From assembly GCA_036504515.1 (NCBI GenBank), contig DASXVA010000012.1:372001-436000 (forward strand): a DNA stretch of 64,000 bases, read 5' to 3'. The position numbers were made by a program, and so were the translations under genes. Source of the stretch: AWTP1-18 sp036504515 (GTDB taxonomy: Bacteria > Pseudomonadota > Gammaproteobacteria > Burkholderiales > Rhodocyclaceae). This document shows, piece after piece, positions 23,466 to 32,243 of this stretch. The notes beneath the pieces are model-generated. The model ran no database searches and was not told where the DNA came from. It worked only from the letters and a program-made list of their open reading frames with translations. Within the stretch, counting starts at the first letter, position 1; the number at the start of each line of letters is the position of its first letter.

Positions 23466-23872
23466 GTTAGCGCCGGTTCATGATCTTTTGCCAAGGAGCC
23501 ACGTCCGCCGCACCGTCACCGGACCATGGCGAAGGGCGAGCGAATTTTCGTTGATCCGGCCTCCCCGCCCCTTTGATCGGTTATACGTTTTACGTATGAC
23601 CGACGTCTTCGGCGTCTTTGCCAATAATTGATGAATTAAGGCATAGTTGAGCCATAAATGCCCAATCAGACACCTCATCCACTGGAACCCTGATCATACG
23701 CAGCGCGTATAGCCAACACGGCCGCGCCCTCTCCCGCCCTCCCCTTGTCAGGTGAGAGGCCTGCTGCTCAAAGCAGCTTCTTTGAAGTACTACAGAGGAG
23801 TTCAGCGCATTACCACCAGGGCGGTGGCTAATCCAATGGCCCATATTGCATGGGCCCGTGAGAGGCTAGGGC
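23466..23872. other. Intergenic stretch without a supported gene
   Basis: About 407 bp between the XRE-cupin gene and the EAL-HDOD gene. Small palindromes are present: ATACGT-TTT-ACGTAT near 23584 and GGCCCAT-ATTGC-ATGGGCC at 23838-23856, the latter 17 bp downstream of the minus-strand EAL-HDOD stop and possibly its terminator. An 84-codon frame on the minus strand (23590-23844) has no recognisable features. The sequence resembles no riboswitch, tRNA or mobile-element end known to me. Confidence 0.5.
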
Positions 23873-25108
23873 CTAGATTTCCTTACCGATGTTCTCAGCC
23901 CACTGCATCGCTTCGACTTCAACGACCGTGAGTTGCTCCAGGGTCATGGACAGTTCGACCAGCAGCCCGTCGATGGCCTTGACGTCGTAGCGTTCCACGG
24001 CCTCATTCAAAGCCAGCAGGCGCCCCAGGTACCCTTCCCTTTCGAGAATCGCCGCCCGGATTTCGTCGGACAGGTTCAATTCTTCCGCCACCTTGGCCAG
24101 GGGAATATCCAGCAGCACTTCCATCAGGGACATCATGCCGGCCATGTAGGCCTGATCCTGAATATCCCGGGACTGACCACCTTCCCGGGCAAGGAACTCC
24201 ATGGACTTGCCACGACAGGCGGCCAGTACAACCAGAGGGCTGGGAAACTTGCCTTCGGCCTTGTGGGCAAAAGCCAGCAAGGTCAGCCAGCTTTGCAACT
24301 GGCGCCGGCCCAACATAATGATGGCCTGCCCCACGGAAGAAATGGGGGAACGCAGCCCCATGGCCACCGAGTTCACCACACGAACCAGGTTGTAGGTGAG
24401 CTTGGGATCCTGCTTGAACACGTCTTCCAACTCGGGTATTTCACTGTCGGAAAACAGGAGCTTGAGCAAGTGCATCAGATGCACGTTGGCATGCTGGAAG
24501 GACTTGCCCAGCAAGACCTGGGGATGGGCAAAGTAATAGCCCTGGAACAGGTCGAAACCGACTTTGGCACAGAAGTCGGCTTGCTGCCGGGTTTCCACTT
24601 TCTCGGCCAGGAGTTTGAGCTTGAAAGACTTGAGCTGCTGGGTCAGGGCCTCGATGGCTGCTTCTTCCATCCCCAGCACATCCACCTTGACGTAGCTGAT
24701 GAAAGGCAGGATTTCATGGTGCTCGGGCTTCAGGACCGTGATGTCGTCCAGGGCAAAACGAAAACCCTTGCCGTGCAGGCGGCGACAATTTTCAACAACG
24801 GACGGAGTGATCTCCACATGCTCAAGCAGTTCCAGCACCACCCGCCCCACCGGCAGCATGTCCACAATATCGCTGGCCAGCAGGGTCGCATCGAAATTGA
24901 TAAAGCCGAGGGCATCGCCCAGGGTATTGGCAACGCCAAACTCACTGAAAGCTCGGGCCAGTACATGGACGGTGGCCTGTTCATGGCAATCCACTACCGC
25001 AGCATTGGTCTCTCCTGAGCGAAACAGCAGCTCATAGGCGACGGTATTCCCATGACGGTCGAGGATAGGCTGACGACCGAGAAAGAACGGGATGGGTGAG
25101 ATATCCAT
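23873..25108 (-). CDS. EAL-HDOD signalling protein (YuxH family)
   Basis: This 411-residue cytoplasmic protein has an N-terminal EAL-like domain (about 1-200) and a C-terminal HDOD domain (about 205-400). The EAL signature appears as YELLFR with E26, and other family positions read FINFDATLL, ALDDITVL, YVKVDVLG and LLAEKVET. The metal-binding DDFG block is altered to DDIT, so c-di-GMP hydrolysis is unlikely and the domain probably acts as a binding or docking module. The HDOD part contains VFKQDPKLTYNLVRVVNSVA and AIIMLGRRQLQSWLTLLAF. The gene stands alone. HDOD proteins tune signalling or motility outputs, but the partner here is not visible. Confidence 0.92.
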   Translation of the reverse strand: MDISPIPFFLGRQPILDRHGNTVAYELLFRSGETNAAVVDCHEQATVHVLARAFSEFGVANTLGDALGFINFDATLLASDIVDMLPVGRVVLELLEHVEITPSVVENCRRLHGKGFRFALDDITVLKPEHHEILPFISYVKVDVLGMEEAAIEALTQQLKSFKLKLLAEKVETRQQADFCAKVGFDLFQGYYFAHPQVLLGKSFQHANVHLMHLLKLLFSDSEIPELEDVFKQDPKLTYNLVRVVNSVAMGLRSPISSVGQAIIMLGRRQLQSWLTLLAFAHKAEGKFPSPLVVLAACRGKSMEFLAREGGQSRDIQDQAYMAGMMSLMEVLLDIPLAKVAEELNLSDEIRAAILEREGYLGRLLALNEAVERYDVKAIDGLLVELSMTLEQLTVVEVEAMQWAENIGKEI

Positions 25109-25239
25109 GCAGGATAGGTAGCAACGCTAAAGACGCCTATTCTTTCACAAGAATGGCGATTTGCCGGAACCAACTGTTATTTCCGCAGTGGTGGGGTTAT
25201 TCAGCACGATGAAGAGCCTGGCCGGTCAGCCTCGGCAGG

Positions 25240-25245
25240 TATAAT
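25240..25245 (+). promoter_or_regulatory. Candidate -10 box upstream of valS
   Basis: A perfect TATAAT lies 90 bp before the valS start codon. No good -35 box is seen at 16-18 bp, so this would be a weak or differently read promoter. Confidence 0.35.
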
Positions 25246-25334
25246 TGCTTCTTTGCAAATCGCCCGAAAAACTGGCCTTAGGCCCACCGGCGGCAGCGCA
25301 ACCCGTTTTCTTATTGACCCCCTGATCAAACTCC

Positions 25335-28157
25335 ATGGAACTCGCCAAGAGCTTCGAGCCCGCCGATATCGAGCGGCGCTGGTACCCCGTTTGGGAATCC
25401 CGCAATTACTTTGCTGCCGGTCTCGACACCAGCAAGCAGGACAACTTCTGCATTCTGCTGCCGCCCCCCAATGTGACGGGAACGCTGCACATGGGCCACG
25501 GTTTCAACCAGGCCATCATGGATGCCCTGACCCGTTACCACCGTATGCGCGGCGACAACACCCTGTGGCAGCCGGGCACCGACCACGCCGGCATCGCAAC
25601 GCAAATCGTCGTCGAACGCCAGCTTGATGCCCAGGGCATCAGCCGCCACGATCTGGGCCGCGAGAAGTTTCTGGAAAAAGTCTGGGAGTGGAAGGAATAC
25701 TCCGGCGGTTCCATCACCAAGCAGATGCGTCGCCTTGGCACCAGCCCCGACTGGAGCCGGGAGCGCTTCACCATGGATGCGGGCCTGAACAAGATCGTTA
25801 CCGAGACCTTCGTCCGCCTGCACAAGGAAGGCCTGATCTACCGTGGCAAACGCCTGGTGAACTGGGACCCGAAGCTCCTCACCGCCGTGTCCGACCTGGA
25901 AGTAGTCAGCGAAGAGGAAGATGGTTCCCTCTGGCACATCCGCTATCCCTTGGCCGACGGCAGCGGCGAACTCGTCGTTGCCACCACTCGTCCCGAAACC
26001 CTGTTGGGCGACGTTGCCGTGGCGGTCAATCCCGAAGATGAGCGCTACATCGCCCTCATCGGCAAGTCCGTCAAGCTGCCCCTGTGCGACCGGGAAATCC
26101 CCATCATCGCCGACAGCTATGTGGACAAAGAGTTCGGTACCGGCTGCGTCAAGATCACCCCGGCTCACGACTTCAACGACTGGCAGGTAGGCCACCGCCA
26201 TCACCTGACCCCCATCAGCATCTTCACCCTGGACGCCCGCATCAACGAGCACGGCCCCGAGAAGTATCGCGGTCTGGAACGCTACGAAGCCCGCAAGGCT
26301 ATCGTCGCCGACCTCGAAGCTGCCGGCCTGCTGGAAAGCGTCAAGCCCCACAAACTGATGGTGCCCCGCGGCGACCGTACCAATGCGGTCATCGAGCCCA
26401 TGCTCACCGACCAGTGGTTTGTCGCCATGAGCAAACCCGGCGATGGCGGCAAGAGCATCACCGAGCAAGCCCTGGAATGCGTGTCCTCCGGCGAGATCAA
26501 GTTCCATCCGGAAAACTGGGTCAATACCTACAACCAGTGGCTGAACAATATCCAGGACTGGTGTATTTCCCGCCAGCTCTGGTGGGGCCACCAAATTCCC
26601 GCCTGGTACGCCGACGACGGTCGCACCTACGTGGCCCACAACGAGGAAGAGGCCTACGCCCAAGCCAAGGCCGACGGCTACACCGGCGGCCTGACCCGGG
26701 ATCCGGACGTACTCGACACCTGGTACTCCTCCGCCCTGTGGCCCTTCTCCACCCTGGACTGGACGCCGGAATGGCCGGCCAAGAGCAACCCGGCCCTGGA
26801 CCTCTACCTGCCCTCTACTGTGCTGGTCACCGGCTTCGACATCATCTTCTTCTGGGTTGCCCGGATGGTGATGATGACCAAGCACATCACCGGCAAGATT
26901 CCCTTCAAGGACGTTTATGTGCACGGCCTGATCCGCGACGCCGAAGGCCAGAAGATGTCCAAGTCCAAGGGCAATGTGCTGGACCCCATCGACCTGATCG
27001 ACGGGATCGGCATCGACGAACTGGTGGCCAAGCGCACTACCGGCCTGATGAACCCGAGGGACGCCCAGAAGATCGAAAAGCGCACCCGCAAGGAATTCCC
27101 CGAAGGCATCTCCGGCGTCGGCACCGACGCCCTGCGCTTCACCTTCCTTTCCCTCGCCTCCCCTGGCCGCGACATCAAGTTCGACATGCAGCGCTGCGAG
27201 GGTTATCGCAACTTCTGCAACAAGCTGTGGAACGCCACCCGCTTCGTGCTGATGAACTGCGAAGGCCAGGACTGCGGCACTCCGACCGCCGGCGCCTGCG
27301 GCGGCAGCGGTGCCCTGGAACTAAGCCAAGCTGACCGCTGGATCATCAGCCGCCTGCAAAAAGTGGAAGCCGAAGCGGCCCAGCACTTTGCCGATTACCG
27401 TTTCGACCTGCTGGCCAAAGCCATCTATGAGTTCGTCTGGGACGAATACTGCGACTGGTATCTGGAACTGGCCAAGGTGCAGATCCAGAACGGCAACGAA
27501 GCCCAACAGCGCGGCACCCGCCGCAACCTGTTGCGGGTACTGGAGACCATCCTGCGCCTGGCCCATCCCCTGATCCCCTTCATCACCGAAGAGTTGTGGC
27601 AGACCGTGGCTCCCCTCGCCGGCAAGGCCAAGGGTGACGGCTCCGAGTCCATCATGACCCAGCCCTACCCCAAGGCCGACCCTGCTGCCAGCAATGCAGA
27701 AGCCGAAGCCTGGGTAGATACGCTGAAGACCATGGTCACCGCCTGCCGCAGCCTGCGGGGAGAAATGAACCTGTCCCCTGCTCTGCGCGTGCCCTTGATC
27801 GCCGCCGGCGACAAAACCACGATGGAAGCCTACGGCTCCTATCTGGCCGCCCTGGCCAAACTGTCCGAAGTCACCGCTGTCGGCGAAGCCTTGCCCGACT
27901 CCGACGCCCCTGTACAGATCGTCGGCGAGTACCGCCTAATGCTCAAGGTGGAAATCGACGTAGCCGCCGAGAAGGAACGCCTGGGCAAGGAAGTCGCCCG
28001 GGTGGAAGGCGAAATTGCCAAGGCCGAGAAGAAGCTCTCCACCGAAAGCTTCGTCGCCCGGGCTCCCGCCGCCGTGGTGGAACAGGAGAAGGCCCGACTG
28101 GCCGACTTCACCGCCCTGGTAAGTAAGCTCAAGGCTCAGTTGGCAAGACTCGGATAA
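25335..28157 (+). CDS. valS: Valyl-tRNA synthetase
   Basis: This class I aminoacyl-tRNA synthetase attaches valine to tRNA-Val. The 940 residues match the family length. The HIGH motif is HMGH at residues 52-55 (PPPNVTGTLHMGHG) and KMSKS is at 540-544 (KMSKSKGNVLDP). The editing domain with TTRPETLLGDVAVAVNP lies between them (about 220-350), and the tRNA-recognition helical domain follows near 690-830. A C-terminal coiled coil (about 880-940, KEVARVEGEIAKAEKKLSTE) is typical of ValRS. A strong terminator follows 25 bp after the stop. The opposite strand has long open frames that are codon-bias shadows. Confidence 0.99.
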   Translation: MELAKSFEPADIERRWYPVWESRNYFAAGLDTSKQDNFCILLPPPNVTGTLHMGHGFNQAIMDALTRYHRMRGDNTLWQPGTDHAGIATQIVVERQLDAQGISRHDLGREKFLEKVWEWKEYSGGSITKQMRRLGTSPDWSRERFTMDAGLNKIVTETFVRLHKEGLIYRGKRLVNWDPKLLTAVSDLEVVSEEEDGSLWHIRYPLADGSGELVVATTRPETLLGDVAVAVNPEDERYIALIGKSVKLPLCDREIPIIADSYVDKEFGTGCVKITPAHDFNDWQVGHRHHLTPISIFTLDARINEHGPEKYRGLERYEARKAIVADLEAAGLLESVKPHKLMVPRGDRTNAVIEPMLTDQWFVAMSKPGDGGKSITEQALECVSSGEIKFHPENWVNTYNQWLNNIQDWCISRQLWWGHQIPAWYADDGRTYVAHNEEEAYAQAKADGYTGGLTRDPDVLDTWYSSALWPFSTLDWTPEWPAKSNPALDLYLPSTVLVTGFDIIFFWVARMVMMTKHITGKIPFKDVYVHGLIRDAEGQKMSKSKGNVLDPIDLIDGIGIDELVAKRTTGLMNPRDAQKIEKRTRKEFPEGISGVGTDALRFTFLSLASPGRDIKFDMQRCEGYRNFCNKLWNATRFVLMNCEGQDCGTPTAGACGGSGALELSQADRWIISRLQKVEAEAAQHFADYRFDLLAKAIYEFVWDEYCDWYLELAKVQIQNGNEAQQRGTRRNLLRVLETILRLAHPLIPFITEELWQTVAPLAGKAKGDGSESIMTQPYPKADPAASNAEAEAWVDTLKTMVTACRSLRGEMNLSPALRVPLIAAGDKTTMEAYGSYLAALAKLSEVTAVGEALPDSDAPVQIVGEYRLMLKVEIDVAAEKERLGKEVARVEGEIAKAEKKLSTESFVARAPAAVVEQEKARLADFTALVSKLKAQLARLG

Positions 28158-28182
28158 CTACCAAGTCAACCGCCTCTAACAA

Positions 28183-28209
28183 AAGCCCGGCATTGCCGGG
28201 CTTTTTTTT
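28183..28209 (+). terminator. Rho-independent terminator of valS
   Basis: A perfect 9-bp stem AAGCCCGGC (28183-28191) / GCCGGGCTT (28195-28203) with a 3-base loop runs into eight T residues. Confidence 0.93.
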
Positions 28210-28470
28210 GCAAAGTTGAAGCAAGGAATGACATTGATTGTGCTGATTTTAAAAATCACTCACCTAATCAATCCAAGCAGCGACCACAACACCAGTTGAA
28301 CCTCCCCACCCGGCCTTAAATGTCATTGCCATTCAACGCCAGCAACACCATTTTTAAAGTATGCTCTTGGTTTATCTTAAATAGATATACAAAAAACATA
28401 CTCCATCCATTTGCAATAGATTCCAACCATAAAAGTCCAATTACTACATTAACTACACAAGGGAGTTGTA
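28210..28470. other. AT-rich intergenic leader before the lipoprotein gene
   Basis: The stretch is clearly more AT-rich than its surroundings, with runs such as TTTATCTTAAATAGATATAC. AGTATG near 28357 and CATACT near 28397 form a loose inverted pair. It probably holds the promoter of the gene at 28471; no single box stands out. Confidence 0.4.
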
Positions 28471-28917
28471 ATGAAAGTCCGAATTTTTAGCGTCATGCTT
28501 ATCGCAACGATTACCAGTGTCGGCTGTTCCACTATCACGCAAAGTGAAAATCAATCCTTGGCACTTACTGCCACGTACGAAGGAAAACCAGTTGAACCGC
28601 AATGCCAAATAAAGAATGACAAAGGCAGCTGGGACTCAAAAGCCCCTGCAAATGTCAACGTCAGAAAGTCTGGAGAAGACCTTGAAGTCACGTGCAAAAA
28701 AGAAGGCATGCCTGATGGCTTACTAAAAGCGATCTCCCGTGCTGCTGGTTCAATGTGGGGAAATATTATCTTCGGTGGCGGAGTCGGGGCAATCATTGAC
28801 CACAACAAGGGCACCGGCTACGACTATCCAGATCAACTACAAGTGAAAATGGGAGAGTCGGTTGTCGTTGACAAGAAACCAAGCAATCCACCCACACAAA
28901 CTGCACAGAAAAATTGA
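28471..28917 (+). CDS. Small predicted lipoprotein, 148 aa
   Basis: The product has a basic N-terminus, a hydrophobic stretch and a lipobox-like SVGC with Cys19, so it should be lipidated and anchored to a membrane. A second region near residues 85-110 is rich in Gly and hydrophobic residues (MWGNIIFGGGVGAIIDHNKG) and is followed by TGYDYPDQLQVKMG. Similar short lipoproteins of unknown function are common in proteobacteria. GGGAG precedes the ATG. The gene and its leader are more AT-rich than the flanking valS and orn, which suggests recent acquisition or relaxed composition. It is followed by a strong terminator. No function can be assigned. Confidence 0.8.
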   Translation: MKVRIFSVMLIATITSVGCSTITQSENQSLALTATYEGKPVEPQCQIKNDKGSWDSKAPANVNVRKSGEDLEVTCKKEGMPDGLLKAISRAAGSMWGNIIFGGGVGAIIDHNKGTGYDYPDQLQVKMGESVVVDKKPSNPPTQTAQKN

Positions 28918-28982
28918 TCGATATGATCGTCACAAGAGGGGGAGGCCAGTAGGCTTTTTACTTCTGCCCAAGCCTTCCAAAC

Positions 28983-29010
28983 AAAAAGGCCGGATAACAC
29001 CGGCCTTTTT
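28983..29010. terminator. Bidirectional terminator between lipoprotein gene and orn
   Basis: A perfect 11-bp stem AAAAAGGCCGG (28983-28993) / CCGGCCTTTTT (29000-29010) with loop ATAACA gives a T-run on both strands. It can serve the lipoprotein gene and, 60 bp downstream of its stop, orn. Confidence 0.9.
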
Positions 29011-29069
29011 GTTTTCAAGCTCAACGGGCTGAAATCAGAATTTCTCGCTTTTGAGTACTAGAACGACCT

Positions 29070-29624
29070 CTAAGCTTGGGGCAGCTTAAGGAAGTTATCC
29101 CGATAGAACTTCATTTCCTCGATGGACTCGTAGATGTCCGCCAGGGCTTCGTGCTTGCCGTGTTTCTTGACGCCCTTGGCCATGTCGGGGGCCCAGCGCT
29201 TGGCCAGTTCCTTGAGGGTGGACACGTCCAGGTTGCGGTAGTGGAAATAGTCTTCCAGCTTGGGCATGTAGCGGGCCATGAAGCGGCGGTCCTGGCAGAT
29301 GGAGTTGCCGCACATGGGGGACTTGCCCTGGGGTACGTGCAGTCTGAGGAATTCGATGGCCTGCAGTTCCACTTCGGCTTCGGACAAAGTGGAGTTTTTG
29401 ACCTTGTCGATCAGGCCGGACTTGCCGTGGGTCTTCTGGTTCCACTCATCCATGCCGTCCAGAATCGCCTGGGGTTGATGCACCGCCCAGACCACGCTTT
29501 CGGCAATGGTTTCCAGATTGCTGTTGGTCACCACCATCGCCAATTCAAGGATATGGTCGCTGTCGGGGAAGAGGCCGGTCATTTCCATATCCAGCCAGAC
29601 GAGGGCGTTTTGATCTTGTGCCAT
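29070..29624 (-). CDS. orn: Oligoribonuclease
   Basis: This 3'-to-5' exoribonuclease finishes RNA decay by cleaving two- to five-base fragments, including the pGpG made from c-di-GMP. The 184-residue sequence has the DEDDh pattern: D12 and E14 in WLDMEMTGL, the SPMCGNSICQDRRF block with the third acidic residue, and the C-terminal KKHGKHEALADIYES containing the catalytic His and Asp. The length is typical. It is divergent from the M48 protease gene, with start codons only 26 bp apart. Confidence 0.98.
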   Translation of the reverse strand: MAQDQNALVWLDMEMTGLFPDSDHILELAMVVTNSNLETIAESVVWAVHQPQAILDGMDEWNQKTHGKSGLIDKVKNSTLSEAEVELQAIEFLRLHVPQGKSPMCGNSICQDRRFMARYMPKLEDYFHYRNLDVSTLKELAKRWAPDMAKGVKKHGKHEALADIYESIEEMKFYRDNFLKLPQA

Positions 29625-29650
29625 AATTTTCCCGGCGCTGCTGCGCCTTC

Positions 29651-30985
29651 ATGCTTTATAAAGTCAGGGATTTTGGCATAGTTCCCCCTGCTTCCCCTTC
29701 AGACATTTTCATCACCCCGATACCGCCCGTGACCCCAGCCCAATTGTTCAGCCTGATCTTTTTTGCAGCCTTGGTCCTTTCCCTTTCCCTGCGGCTATGG
29801 CTGGGATTGCGGCAGATGAGCCATGTCAGTTCCCGCCGCAGTGCCGTGCCGACCGAGTTTTCGGAGCGGGTTACCCTGGCAGACCACCAGAAGGCTGCCG
29901 ACTACACCTGCGCCAAGACCCGCCTCGGTCTGCTGGAAACCGTCATCGGCAGTGGCGTACTGATGGCTTTCACCTTCGGCGGTGTATTTCAGGCCTGCGC
30001 CGATGTTGCCGAACGCTTCTTTGACCAGGACAGCTACAGCTTCGGCCTTGCCCTGTTTGCCCTGGTCGGGGTGATCGGCTTCGTCATCGACCTGCCCTTC
30101 AGCCTCTACCGCACCTTCAAGCTGGAAGCCCGTTTCGGTTTCAACAAGATGACGCCGGCCCTGTTCATTGCCGACCTGTTCAAGCAACTGCTGCTGACCA
30201 TCCTGATTGGCGGCCCGGTGCTGCTGGCGGTGCTCTGGCTCATGGCCGGCATGGGGGAGCGCTGGTGGTTCTATGTCTGGCTGTTCTTCATGGGCTTTAA
30301 TCTGCTGGTGCTACTGCTCTACCCCACGGTTATCGCCCCGCTGTTCAATAAGTTCTCGCCCTTGCAGGACGATAGTCTCAAAGCCCGTATCGAGGCCTTG
30401 CTGGCCCGCTGCGGCTTTGCCGCCAAGGGCCTGTTTGTCATGGATGGCTCCAAGCGCTCGGCCCATGGCAATGCCTATTTCACCGGTATCGGCCGCAACA
30501 AGCGCATTGTGTTTTTCGACACCCTGCTCGACAAGCTCAGCCCGGAAGAGGTGGAAGCCGTGCTGGCCCATGAGCTGGGGCATTTCAAGCACAAGCATGT
30601 GGTCAAGCGCATTGCCATGATGGCCGGCCTGAGCCTGGCTTTTCTCTGGCTGCTGGCCCAGTTGATGGAAACCACCTGGTTTTATCAAGGCCTCGGTGTT
30701 ACCGTGACAGGTACCGCCATGGCGTTGCTGCTGTTCTCCCAGGTGATGGGTGTATTTACTTTCCCCTTCTCGCCTCTGTTTTCGGCTTTGTCGCGCAAGC
30801 ATGAGTACGAGGCTGACTCTTACGCGGCCAAACAATCCGACGCCGATGCCCTGGTGACGGCCTTGGTGAAGCTCTATAAAGACAATGCCGCCACCCTGAC
30901 GCCGGACCCGCTGCATTCCATGTTCTATGACTCCCATCCACCGGCGTCCCTGCGCATTGCCCATTTGAAGGAGATTGCGCCATGA
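29651..30985 (+). CDS. M48-family zinc metalloprotease (Ste24/CAAX-protease-like)
   Basis: This is an integral-membrane metalloprotease of up to 444 residues. Several transmembrane helices precede and follow the zinc motif HELGH (residues 307-311 from the longest start). A downstream acidic ligand is expected in SRKHEYEADSYAAKQ. The pattern FSPLQDDSLKARIEAL and the SKRSAHGNAYFTGIG segment are typical of the Ste24-like branch. The longest start at 29651 lies very close to the divergent orn start and has no clear ribosome site, so the true start may be further in, for example GTG at 29728. It overlaps the pterin dehydratase gene by 4 bases. Its substrates in bacteria are poorly known; quality control of membrane proteins is likely. 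Confidence 0.9.
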   Translation: MLYKVRDFGIVPPASPSDIFITPIPPVTPAQLFSLIFFAALVLSLSLRLWLGLRQMSHVSSRRSAVPTEFSERVTLADHQKAADYTCAKTRLGLLETVIGSGVLMAFTFGGVFQACADVAERFFDQDSYSFGLALFALVGVIGFVIDLPFSLYRTFKLEARFGFNKMTPALFIADLFKQLLLTILIGGPVLLAVLWLMAGMGERWWFYVWLFFMGFNLLVLLLYPTVIAPLFNKFSPLQDDSLKARIEALLARCGFAAKGLFVMDGSKRSAHGNAYFTGIGRNKRIVFFDTLLDKLSPEEVEAVLAHELGHFKHKHVVKRIAMMAGLSLAFLWLLAQLMETTWFYQGLGVTVTGTAMALLLFSQVMGVFTFPFSPLFSALSRKHEYEADSYAAKQSDADALVTALVKLYKDNAATLTPDPLHSMFYDSHPPASLRIAHLKEIAP

Positions 30986-31347
30986 GCGACATTGCGGGTA
31001 ACAACGCGGACAACAAGGTTTGCGAACTGCGCCAGGGCAAGTGCAAGCCCTGTGAGGGCGGCATCCCAGCCCTGTCGGCAGCAGATGCCGACAAGTTGCT
31101 GCAGCAGCTTCCCCAATGGCAGCGAGATGGCGGCGTTATTTCCCGCACCTTCAGCTTCCGCAACTATTACGAAACCCTGGCCTTCGTGAATGCCAGCGCC
31201 TGGATTTCCCATCGGGAAGATCACCACCCGGATCTGGAAGTGGGCTACAACCGCTGCGTGGTGCGTTACAGCACCCATGCCATCAAGGGTCTCTCCCATA
31301 ACGACTTCATCTGCGCAGCGAAGATCGACGCGCTGTTCGAGCTTTGA
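30982..31347 (+). CDS. phhB: Pterin-4a-carbinolamine dehydratase
   Basis: This small cytoplasmic enzyme dehydrates 4a-hydroxytetrahydropterin, recycling the cofactor of aromatic-amino-acid hydroxylases; in many bacteria without such hydroxylases it has an unclear role. The active-site signature is HREDHHPDLEVGYNRCVVRY, with H81, H82 and P83, and a later His99 in STHAIKGLS. The 121-residue form has an N-terminal Cys-rich extension (CELRQGKCKPCEGG) seen in many proteobacterial members. It overlaps the M48 gene by 4 bases and the rsgA start by 3 bases, so the three genes are translated together. Confidence 0.95.
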   Translation: MSDIAGNNADNKVCELRQGKCKPCEGGIPALSAADADKLLQQLPQWQRDGGVISRTFSFRNYYETLAFVNASAWISHREDHHPDLEVGYNRCVVRYSTHAIKGLSHNDFICAAKIDALFEL

Positions 31348-32216
31348 GCGGCCCGCTCCTGCAGGGCCGTATCGTGGCGGCCTTCGGTCGCCAGTACGAA
31401 GTGGATCTGGACGATGGCCGCACCATCTCCGGCATTCCCTTGGGCAAGAAAAGTCCCTTTGCCTGCGGCGACCGGGTGGAGATTGAGCTTTCTTCGCCCA
31501 ACCAGGGCCAGATCCTGCGCAACCTTGAGCGCACGTCCCTGCTCTACCGCAGCGACGAATGGAAGCAAAAACTGATTGCCGCCAACGCCACCCAGTTGGT
31601 GCTGGTCTGCGCCACAGAACCTGGCTTTACCGATGAATTGTTAACCCGGGCCCTGGTAGCGGCGGAACACGAAGGCATCAAATCAGTGATCGTGCTCAAC
31701 AAATGCGACTTGACCGACGGACTGGTGGCCGCCAGGCAACAACTGGCCCCCTATGCAGCCCTGGGCTGCCCTGTGATCGAACTCTCCGCCAAGGTGGATG
31801 CCACGGCTCTGCTGACCGTGCTCAAGGGCCACATCAGCGTTCTGGTCGGGCAATCGGGCATGGGCAAATCCACCCTGATCAATGCCCTGGTACCCGGCGC
31901 CGCAGCAGCGACCCGGGAAATCTCGGAAGCACTGGATTCGGGCAAGCACACCACAACCCACGCCCGGCTCTATCGGCTGGACGAAGAGACTGCCATCATC
32001 GACAGTCCCGGTTTGCAGGAATTTGGCTTGGCCCATCTGACCGTGGGTGACATCGAAAACGCCTTCCCCGAATTCCGCGCCCATGTGGGCCAATGCCGCT
32101 TCCGCGATTGCCACCACGAGGCAGAACCGGATTGCGCGATCAAGAAGGCCGTGGCTTCCGGCGCGATTCACCCGCGTCGGCTAGAGCATTTCCGCAAATT
32201 GATCGGCGGACGTTAA
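31344..32216 (+). CDS. rsgA: Ribosome small-subunit GTPase RsgA
   Basis: RsgA is a circularly permuted GTPase that assists late maturation of the 30S subunit. The 290-residue product has an N-terminal OB fold (GRIVAAFGRQYEVDLDDGR). The GTPase motifs then follow in permuted order: G4 NKCDL near residue 118, G1 GQSGMGKST near 168-176, and G3 DSPG further on. A C-terminal zinc module has the ligands in QCRFRDCHHEAEPDC. The start appears to be TTG at 31344, overlapping the stop of the pterin dehydratase gene; no better start lies nearby without removing conserved residues. The aldo/keto reductase gene follows after 27 bp. Confidence 0.97.
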   Translation: MSGPLLQGRIVAAFGRQYEVDLDDGRTISGIPLGKKSPFACGDRVEIELSSPNQGQILRNLERTSLLYRSDEWKQKLIAANATQLVLVCATEPGFTDELLTRALVAAEHEGIKSVIVLNKCDLTDGLVAARQQLAPYAALGCPVIELSAKVDATALLTVLKGHISVLVGQSGMGKSTLINALVPGAAAATREISEALDSGKHTTTHARLYRLDEETAIIDSPGLQEFGLAHLTVGDIENAFPEFRAHVGQCRFRDCHHEAEPDCAIKKAVASGAIHPRRLEHFRKLIGGR

Positions 32217-32243
32217 AGCCCGGATACGCAGGGGGACTCTGGC

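Noticed and set aside
23590..23844. 84-codon frame on the minus strand in the gap before the EAL-HDOD gene
   Set aside because: No ribosome site, no family resemblance, and composition like non-coding DNA.
25326..26924. 532-codon open frame on the minus strand
   Set aside because: Antisense to valS, with no recognisable motif and no separate start signal.
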